Shown: in pieces, positions 40,901-50,755 of the stretch
How positions within the stretch are numbered: position 1 is the first letter of the stretch
Layout of the letters: every line of letters begins with the position of its first letter
Source: Chrysomallon squamiferum
Taxonomy: Eukaryota; Mollusca; Gastropoda; Neomphalida; Peltospiridae
Assembly (NCBI GenBank): GCA_012295275.1
Contig: CM022677.1
Location: 18,872,290-18,936,289, forward strand
Direction of reading: 5' to 3'
Length of the DNA stretch: 64,000 nt
The notes under the pieces: generated by a model
The model's database searches: none
What the model was told of the DNA's origin: nothing
What the model saw: only the letters and a program-made list of their open reading frames with translations
Made by a program: the position numbers and the translations under genes

Positions 40901-43900
40901 TATTTCTTCTAGTTCAGTGACAGCTATTTCTTCTAGTTCAGTGACACATATTTCCTCTGTCTTCTCTGTTTCAGTAACTCTTTCTTGGATTTCTTTCTCT
41001 GCGTCCATTTCTCTTATTAGAATGTCTCCTCGAGTTTCAGAAAGAGAATCTTCTCCTTCCTCTGCTTTTAACTCAGAGGTGAAGACTTTCGCAGTTACAC
41101 GTTCTTGAACCGCCTCCTCAACGTCCTTTTCAACTACTGGAATGTTTTCTTTGGTTTCAGAAAGGGAAACTTTACCTTCTTCTGCCTTGGCGATTTCAGT
41201 AGAGACATCTTGATATTTTTCACTTTCTCTTTGCACCAAGTCAGCTTCGGTTATTGGAATGTCTTCTTCAGTTTCTGCTATTTCTGTTTCACTTTCCTTA
41301 TTTTCAGTCATTGATTCAAGGATTCCTGCAGACGAACTGACAAATTTTTCAGTTTCTTCAATCGCCTGTTCAATGTCTGCTTCTGTTATTGGAATGTCTT
41401 CCTCTCCTTCAGGATATGAAACTTCTCTTTCTTTTTCAATATCATCGACGTCGGCAGCAGCTCTACTCACAACGTCTACAGTCTCCTGAACTGCTGAATT
41501 AATGTCGGTTTCAAGTATCGGAATGTCTTGATGTGTTTCAGATTCAAGTAATACGTCTTCTGTTTCAGTGACTTCTTTCTGTTGTGTTTCACTGACATCT
41601 TTTTCTTCTGTTTCACTTATCTCCTTCTCTTCAATTTCAGTAACTTCGTGGTGTTCTATTTCTGTGACTTCTTTCTCTTCAATTTCAGTTTGTTCTTTCT
41701 GTTCTGTTTCAGTGACTTCTTTATCTTCTGTTTCAATGTCTTCTTTCTCTTCTGTTTCTCTTCAATTTCTGTTTCAGTGACTTCTTTATCTTCTATTTCA
41801 ATGACTCCTTTCTCTTCAATTTCAGTGACTCCTTTCTCTTCAATTTCAGTTACTTCTTTCTCTTCAATTTCAGTGACTTCTTTCTCTAATTTTTCAGTTA
41901 TCTCTTTGTCTTCCATTTCAGTGACTCTTTCCTCTTCTATTTCAGTGACTTCTTTCTCTTCGATTTCAGTTACTTCTTTCTCTTCTATTTCAGTCACAAC
42001 TTTATCTTCTATTTCAGTGACGTCTTGTTCTTCAATTGCAGTAATCTCTTTCTCTTCTACTTCAGTGATTTCTTTGTTTTCTATTTCAGTGACTTCTTTC
42101 TCTTGAACTTCAGTTTCTTCTTTCTCTTCTATTTCAGTTATTTCTTTCTCTTCTATTTCAGTGACTTCTTTGTCTTCTGTTTCAGTTTCTTCTTTCTCTT
42201 CTATTTCAGATACTTCTTTCTCTTCTGTTTCAGTGACTTCTTTCTCTTCTATTTCAGTGACTTCTTTGTCTTCTGTTTCAGTTTCTTCTTTCTCTTCTAT
42301 TTCAGTTACTTGTTTCTCTTCTATTTCAGTGACTTCTTTCTCTTCGATTTCAGTGACTTCTTTCTCTTCTATTTCAGTGACTTCTTTCTCTTCTATTTCA
42401 GGGACTTGTTTCTCTTCTGTTTCAGTAGGTTCTTTGTCTTCTATTTCAGTGATTTCTTTCTCTTCTATTTCAGTCACAATTGTATCTTCTGTTTCAGTAA
42501 GTTCTTTGTCTTTTATTTCAGTGATTTCTTTCTCTTCGATTTCAGTTTGTTTTTTATCTTCTATTTCAGTGACGTCTTGTTCTTCAATTTCAGAAATGTC
42601 TTTCTCTTCAATTTCAGTTATTTCTTTCTCTTCTATTTCAGTGACTTCTTTCTCTTCTATTTCAGGGACTTCTTTCTCTTCAATTTCAGTTACTTCTTTC
42701 TCTTCTATTTCACTGACTTCTTTTTCTTCTGTTTCAGTGACTTCTTTCTCTTCAATTTCAATTATTTCTTTCTCTTCTATTTCAGTGATTTCTTTCTCTT
42801 CGATTTCAGTTTGTTCTTTATCTTCTATTTCAGTGACGTCTTTCTCTTCAATTTCAGTTTCTTCTTTCTCTTCTATTTCAGTTACTTGTTTCTCTTCTGT
42901 TTCAGTAGGTTCTTTGTCTTCTATCTCAGTTATTTCTTTCTCTTCTATTTCAGTCACAATTGTATCTTCTGTTTCAGTAAGTTCTTTGTCTTCTATTTCA
43001 GTTATTTCTTTCTCTTCTATTTCAGTGACTTCTTTCTCTTCTATTTCAGTGACTTCTTTCTCTTCTATTTCAGGGACTTCTTTTTCTTCTGTTTCAGTGA
43101 CTTCTTTTTCTTCTGTTTCAGTTATTTCTTTCTCTTCTGTTTCACTGACTTCTTTCTCTTCTATTTCAGGGACTTCTTTCTCTTCGATTTCAGTGACTTC
43201 TTTTTCTTCTGTTTCAGTGACTTCTTCCTCTCCTGTTTCAGTCACAACTTTATCTTGTATTTCAGTGACGTTTTCTTCTTCAATTCCAGTAACGTCTTTC
43301 TCTTCAATTTCAGTGACTTCTTTCTCTTCAATTTCAGTTATTTCTTTCTCTTCTATTTCAGTTATTTCTTTCTCTTCTATTTCAGTTATTTCTTTCTCTT
43401 CTATTTCAGTGACTTCTTTCTCTTCTATTTCAGTGACTTCTTTCTCTTCTATTTCAGGGACTTGTTTTTCTTCTGTTTCAGTGACTTCTTTTTCTTCTGT
43501 TTCAGTTATTTCTTTCTCTTCTGTTTCACTGACTTCTTTCTCTTCTATTTCAGGGACTTCTTTCTTTCGATTTCTCTTCTGTTTCAGTGACTTCTTTTTT
43601 CAGTCTTTTATCTTGTGTTTCAGTGACGTTTTCTTTCTTCAATTCTTCTTTCTCTTCAATTTCAGTGACTTCTTTCTCTTCAATTTCAGTTATTTCTTTC
43701 TCTTCTGTTTCGGTGACTTCTTTCTCTTCTATTTCAGTTCTTCTTTCTCTTCTATTTCAGTGACTTCTTTCTCTTCTGTTTCAGTGACTTCTTTCTCTTC
43801 TATTTCAGTTACTTCTTTCTCTTCTATTTCAGTGACTTCTTTCTCTTCTGTTTCAGTGACTTCTTTCTCTTCTTTGTCTTCTGTTTCAGTTACTTCTTTG

Positions 43901-46900
43901 TCTTCTGTTTCAGTGACTTCTTTCTCTTCTGTTTCAGTGACTTCTTTCTCTTCTGTTTCAGTGACTTCTTTCTCTTCTGTTTCAGTGTCTTCTTTCTCCT
44001 CTATTTCAGTGACTTCTTTCTCTTCTGTTTCAGTTATTTCCTTCTCCTCTATTTCAGTGACTTCTTTGTCTTCTGTTTCAGTTACCTGCTTCTCTTGTGT
44101 TTCAGTGACTTCTTTCTCTTCAATTTCAGTGACGTCTTTTTCTTCTATTTCAGTGAATTCTTTCTCTTCTATTTCAGTGACTTCTTTCTCTTCTATTTCA
44201 GTGACTTCTTTCTCTTCTCTTTCAGTTACCTGCTTCTGTCCTGTTTCAGTTACTTGTTTCTCTTCTATTTCAGTGACTTCTTTCTCTTCTATTTCAGGGA
44301 CTTCTTTCTCTTCTATTTCAGGGACTTGTTTTTCTTCTGTTTCAGTGACTTCTTTTTCTTCTGTTTCAGTTATTTTTTTCTCTTCTGTTTCACTGACTTC
44401 TTTCTCTTCTATTTCAGGGACTTCTTTCTCTTCGATTTCAGTGACTTCTTTTTCTTCTGTTTCAGTGACTTCTTCCTCTCCTGTTTCAGTCACAACTTTA
44501 TCTTGTATTTCAGTGACGTTTTCTTCTTCAATTCCAGTAACGTCTTTCTCTTCAATTTCAGTGACTTCTTTCTCTTCAATTTCAGTTATTTCTTTCTCTT
44601 CTGTTTCGCTGATTTCTTTCTCTTCTATTTCAGTGACTTCTTTCTCTTCTATTTCAGTGACTTCTTTCTCTTCTGTTTCAGTGACTTCTTTCTCTTCTAT
44701 TTCAGTTACTTCTTTCTCTTCTATTTCAGTGACTTCTTTGTCTTCTGTTTCAGTGACTTCTTTCTCTTCTTTGTCTTCTATTTCAGTGACTTCTTTCTCT
44801 TCTATTTCAGTGACTTCTTTCTCTTCAATTTCAGTTATTTCTTTGTCTTCTGTTTCAGTGACTTCTTTCTCTTCTTTGTCTTCTATTTCAGTGACTTCTT
44901 TCTCTTCTATTTCAGTGACTTCTTTCTCTTCTGTTTCAGTGACTTCTTTCTCTTCAATTTCAGTTACTTCTTTCTCTTCTATTTCACTGACTTCTTTTTC
45001 TTCTGTTTCAGTGACTTCTTTCTCTTCTGTTTCAGTTACTTCTTTGTCTTCTGTTTCAGTGACTTCTTTCTCTTCTGTTTCAGTGACTTCTTTCTCTTCT
45101 GTTTCACTTATCTCTTTCTCTTCAATTTCATTGACTTCTTTGTCTTCAATTTCAATAACTTCTTGGTCTTCTATTTGAATGATTTCTTTCTCCTCAATTT
45201 CAGTTACTTCTTTCTCCGCCTTTCTGTTACTTCTTTGTCTTCTGTTTCAGTGACTTCTTTGTCTTCTATTTCAGTGACTTTTTTGTCTTCTTTCTCTTCT
45301 ATTTCAGTGACTTCTTTGTCTTCTATTCCAGTGACTACTTTCTCTTCTATTTCAGTGACTTTTTTCTCTTGCATTTCAGTGATTTCTTTCTCTTCTATTT
45401 CAGTGACTTCTTTCTCTTCTGTTTCAGTGATTTCTTTCTCTTCTATTTCAGTGACTTCTTTCTCTTCTGTTTCAGTGATTTCTTTCTCTTCTGTTTCAGT
45501 GACTTCTTTCTCTTCTGTTTCAGTGATTTCTTTCTCTTCTGTTTCAGTGACTTCTTTCTCTTCTGTTTCAGTGATTTCCTTCTCTTCTGTTTCAGTGACT
45601 TCTTTCTCTTCTATTTCTGTGACTTCTTTTTCTTCTGTTTGAGTTACCTCCTTTTCTTCTATTTCAGTGACTTCTTTCTCTTCTGTTTCGGTGACTTCTT
45701 TCTCTTCTGTTTCAGTGACTTCTTTCTCTTCTGTTTCAATGATTTCTTTCTCCTCTATTTCAGTGACTTCTTTCTCTTCTGTTTCAGTTATTTCCTTCTC
45801 CTCTATTTCAGTGACTTCTTTGTCTTCTGTTTCAGTTACCTGCTTCTCTTGTGTTTCAGTGACTTCTTTCTCTTCAATTTCAGTGACGTCTTTTTCTTCT
45901 ATTTCAGTGAATTCTTTCTCTTCTATTTCAGTGACTTCTTTCTCTTCTATTTCAGTGACTTCTTTCTCTTCTGTTTCAGTTACCTGCTTCTGTCCTGTTT
46001 CAGTTACTTGTTTCTCTTCTATTTCATTGACTTCTTTCTCTTCTATTTCTGTGACTTCTTTATCTTCTGTTTCAGCCACAACTTTATCTTCAATTTCAGT
46101 AATGTCTTTCTCTTCAATTTCATTGACTTCTTTCTCTTCTATTTCAGTGACTTCTTTCTCTTCTGTTTCAATGACGTCCTTGAATTCGGGTAAAACAACT
46201 TCTTTCTTTTCTCTTTCTGTGACTTGTGTTTGATTCAATTCAGTAACAGTTTCAATTTGTTCCTTTTCTGGAAGAGTAAAGTCGTCTTTTGTTTCAGACT
46301 CTGGAATCGGTAATGCTACTCGTTCAATGTGAATGCCTCGGGTTCAGAGATTTGATGCTTTAATTCGGCTACTGACGTTTCTCTAACTTCTTCTTGAGTT
46401 TCACATTTAACCGCATCTGAACTAGCGTCTGCAATGTCGTGTACCATTTCAGATACCAACATCTCTTTACCCTCAACTACAATTTGACCTTTGTCAGTTT
46501 CTGATATTGGAATACTCTCTTCTGTTGAGATGGGAATGGTTGAAGTGATTTGTCTTTCATCTTGTTCAGTTATGTGTACTGCTTCTGCTTCAGTACGGAA
46601 GCTGTCTTGTTCCTGAGAAGAAATTCCAGTTTCTTCGTGTACTGTTGTTTGTTCCATCCTTCTTTGAGATATCAAAATACTTTCATCTGGAATGTCTCCC
46701 TTTTCTGATTCTTTCATTTGTTTCTGGTCTGTTTCAATAATATCTTCTCGTTTTCTAGAAAGTTGTTCTTGTTCTTGCACGTACATTCGTTCCACCTTTG
46801 TTTCAGAGATGAAAATCTGTTCCTCTTTTTGAGAAAGTTCTTTTTCTCTTTTCTCACTGTCTGCAATAGCATGTTCTATATCTGTTTCAGTTATTGAAAT

Positions 46901-49900
46901 ATCCTCCTTCTCCTCTGTGATATAAGTATGTCGAATTTCTTCCTTGGTTTCGTCAGGCTGTTGAAATTCATCCTTACCTTCGATATCCAGGTGAGAATCT
47001 TCCTTACTTTCAGTCACCTGTTGTTGTTCATCTTCGACTTTATGAACTTGTTGAAACTGTTCCTTAACTATATGAACTTTTTCTATTTTTTCCTCACCTT
47101 CCCGAGCCTGTTGAAACTCATCCTTGTAAAGCAGTCCTTCTTTATCTTCAAGAAAATGTTGAAACTCTTCTTTAACGTTTTCAAATGTTCTGCCTTCATC
47201 TGAAACTTCTGTATACCCGTCATGCAATTCACAGACAAATTCACGAACAGAAATCTCTGAACTTTTATCAAACACGCGCTCACCTGAATCTTCTCTCACT
47301 CTTGGCATCATCGTCGTCTTGACTTCATCACCCAGCCTCCGAGAGGCCACGCCCACTTCTCCAGTTCTAACCGCTCCTCTGAAACCTCCTTCCTTCTCGT
47401 CCTGTCGCGTTTCCACAGCAAACTGGTCTGGACATGTCATGGGACTCGACACTTCTGTGGCAGACACGCTGGAGAAGCAGTACCCTGCTGAAATCGTTGG
47501 TGGCGAATCGTCGAATCTTTTCAGAAGCTGAGACATTTCCGAAGCAAGAGTGAACTCGACGTCTCCTCCTGTCTCGATTTCAGCATAATCGACAGACTGC
47601 TGAACATCAATGCTTTTTTCTTCAGCCTCTTCTTCCTTTTCGGTTTGAAACTCGTCCACTATTTTCTTCCACGGGACAAGTTCTATTGTTGCAATGAACG
47701 TCTGGACTGGAAGGTATCGCATGATGGCTTCGCTCTGGACGACTTCAGGACTCCACATTTCGGCTGCGTGTTGGAGGCCAAATATTCCCAGCTCGAGCAG
47801 CTCAGTGTTCTCGTACTCTATCAAATACACAGGGCTAACTTCTGCAAGTGTCGCAGGTGAACCAGAAACCACCGAGGACTGAAGTTTAACATCTTCTGTA
47901 GTGGTTTCTGCAGCTTTCACTTCTGGTTGCGATGTTTCGATGTCTTCTGTTCTGTCTTCTGCGTCGATTTTGACTTCAATTTCGTGAGTTTCAGAAGGAT
48001 GTTCAGTTACAGTATCATGACTGGGAAGATCTTCTGTCAGTACTTCATGATCACCAGGAAGATATTGCTTTACAATTTCCGGATATTCAGAAATATGTTC
48101 TGTTGCAGTTTCCTGACTTCCAGGAAGAGGTTCTGTCAGGATTTCCTGGCTGTCATATATTGGACGTGTTAAAATTTCCTGACTTTCTGAAAGAGAACTT
48201 TCTGACACAGTTTCCTGACTTTCTGATGTTGGATATTCTTTCAAAATATCTGTTAAACCGTTGTCCTCTGAAACAGATAGAGCATCAGAAAACAGTCCAC
48301 CTTCACTGACGATCACAGAACTCTGAGTTCCTGGAGAGTCTTCTGCATCTGCTGGTGAAACATCTACGAAATCCGTTCCAACAGTAATTTCATATTCTGC
48401 CTGTGTTACTGCTACATCAGACTTTAATGTCATCGGTGCAGTTTCTTCGGACGGAGAAGTCAGTTGTTTGTCTGTCTCTCTCATTGACTCGTTTACTGGG
48501 AATGTCTCTGGAGCACTTTCGTCAGCATCTGAAACAGTTTCTCTCTTTTCTACTAGTTCTAGTTTTCCTGAATATTCACTGGCAGATATAACAGTAAACG
48601 GAGCAGAATCATCTTCTGAAGCAATAACAACATCGTCTACAGATTGCCCTATCGGGAAAGTCCGAGGAGCGGATTGTTGTGAATCTGTAACATCTTGTTT
48701 CTGTTTTTCTGTGTCAGGTTTCACTGACTGAGCAGTTTCATCCACAAAGAAAGTCTCTGGAGGGTTTTCGTCGTCTGAAAGGACGTGGGATATGAGCCCC
48801 AGGCTGTAGAAACTGATATCACCCTGGATGGGAGCCATGTTTACTGAGTCCAAGACTGAGTCGGATGTGACAGAATCGCTCATACTAACGTCACTGTCTG
48901 CAGCTGGTTCTTGTGACGTGCCCTCTTCTACAACCTCAGCCTCGCTGGAGAACACGTCATCCGACATTTCTTGTTTGAGAACTGATGTCGTCTGTCCTTG
49001 GTCGGTGTCTACGCCGTCTGCAGAAGCACTTTCTGAAGCTTGGACGTAGTCCTGAGGTCCCGACGACGTGGAATCCGTCCTTTCGTAATCAGCGTCATCG
49101 CCTGATCCTGGTCCCTGTCGAGGTAACTTCGTATCAACCACGGTAACAATGCTGGCCGACGTATCGGATTCGGCTGCGTCTTCGTCAAAGATTTCTGAAT
49201 CTACTCGGACGAAATCTTCAAATCCTGAAACCTCGTCGTCCTTTTCGTTCTGGTCCTTCTCGTCTGTTCCTCCTTCTCCTTGACTCAGAAGCCGTTCACC
49301 TTCACCGATCTGATACTCGTCCAACTTGCTTGCGACTGTAGGAGAGACATCGAAGACGTCGGTTATGTCTTCGGACGGAGAGAGAAGCGTTCCTTCCGAA
49401 GCCTCGGAGCTAAACGAGTCGAACCCGACCATGAACTGTTTCTCTTTGACGCCGTACTCGTCGTAGTTCTCCTCGTGGATGACGCTTTCGCCGTTGGAAA
49501 TTAAGTCAAAATGCTCGGCAGGGGTGAGCAACGCTTCGGGCTCTGACGACTTGGCCGGAGTTACCTCCCCTAGAGCAAAGTACGAATCCGTCGTAAAGTC
49601 TTCCGACAGTTCATCATCGCCGATTTCGTGCTCAGAAGCCGACGACGTCGTGCTTTCGTCGAGACGGCGGATTTTTAATGGATGGTCAGTTGATGGAGAG
49701 CCGATGTCGCTAACAGGAGATGAAGCTGGTGATTCACTTCCACCAGCAACAGGTTTTGTGACGATAGTCAAAGATTCGGGAACAGTCATGTCAGAAATGT
49801 CACGTGATATCACATCAGAAGACTGCACGAAGTCACCTGTCTCTGTTACAGCCTCTTCTTTTGATATCAGAACCTCTGTCGACTTCGGAAAATCCTCTGT

Positions 49901-50723
49901 CGACTTCACAGCCTCATCTGTCGATATCACAGTATTATCCGTCGACATTACGGCGTCAACTGTCGACTGAAAGACATCGTTATCGGACGCTGACACAGCC
50001 TCCTCGGACTGTTTAGTTTCAGTGTATTTAATTAACGTCACTTCAGGCTCCTGCTCGTGTTCAGTCACGGACGAGTCAGCATTTGATTTTAATTCATCTT
50101 CAGCCTTCGCGCTCACATACATAGACTCGTCTATTTGAGAATCGACATTACAACTGTCTTCAGTGACTCTGGAAGTTCTGCCAAACAAACGAGTAAACGT
50201 TTCGTCTTGCGGAGCAGAGTCTGGGGTTTCATACTCGGAGACGATGATCGTTGGTTGGCTGTCTGAATAGTGACTTGGAAATGGACGGGAGAACGACGAA
50301 GGACCATCTCTGCGTTCATCAGCAACTGGTTCGCCGACGTCCTCTGATTGTTCCTGGTGTGAAAACGAATCGGAGTAGACGCCACTGCTGTCTTGGGAAT
50401 ACAAACGACTGGTCCCTTCTTCGGAAGTGGTCGAAAAGCGTGAAAGACTTTGGTCAGTATCGAAGTAGTCGTCCAGGTCATCAACGTCAGTTTTCTGCAT
50501 CTGTGTTAGACCAAACGTTTCTCTGGGAGATTCTCTTGTTGTTTCTTTCGCTGATGCTTGGATTTCTCCAGTCTCTGGTGGACGTGTTCCAGGAAGGACG
50601 TCTTCGTCGAAGATTTCTGCATCTTCCTGGAAATGCACGTGTTTTTCGTTGTACGTTTCTTCCGACGTGATCTGACACAAACCTTCGTCGTCAGCTCCCT
50701 TTAACATAGACGGTGGACTTGGT

Positions 50724-50755
<32 letters not shown>

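Noticed and set aside
1-46200. CRISPR-like array of regular repeats
   Set aside because: Units are contiguous coding tandem repeats without distinct spacers, in a eukaryotic gene.
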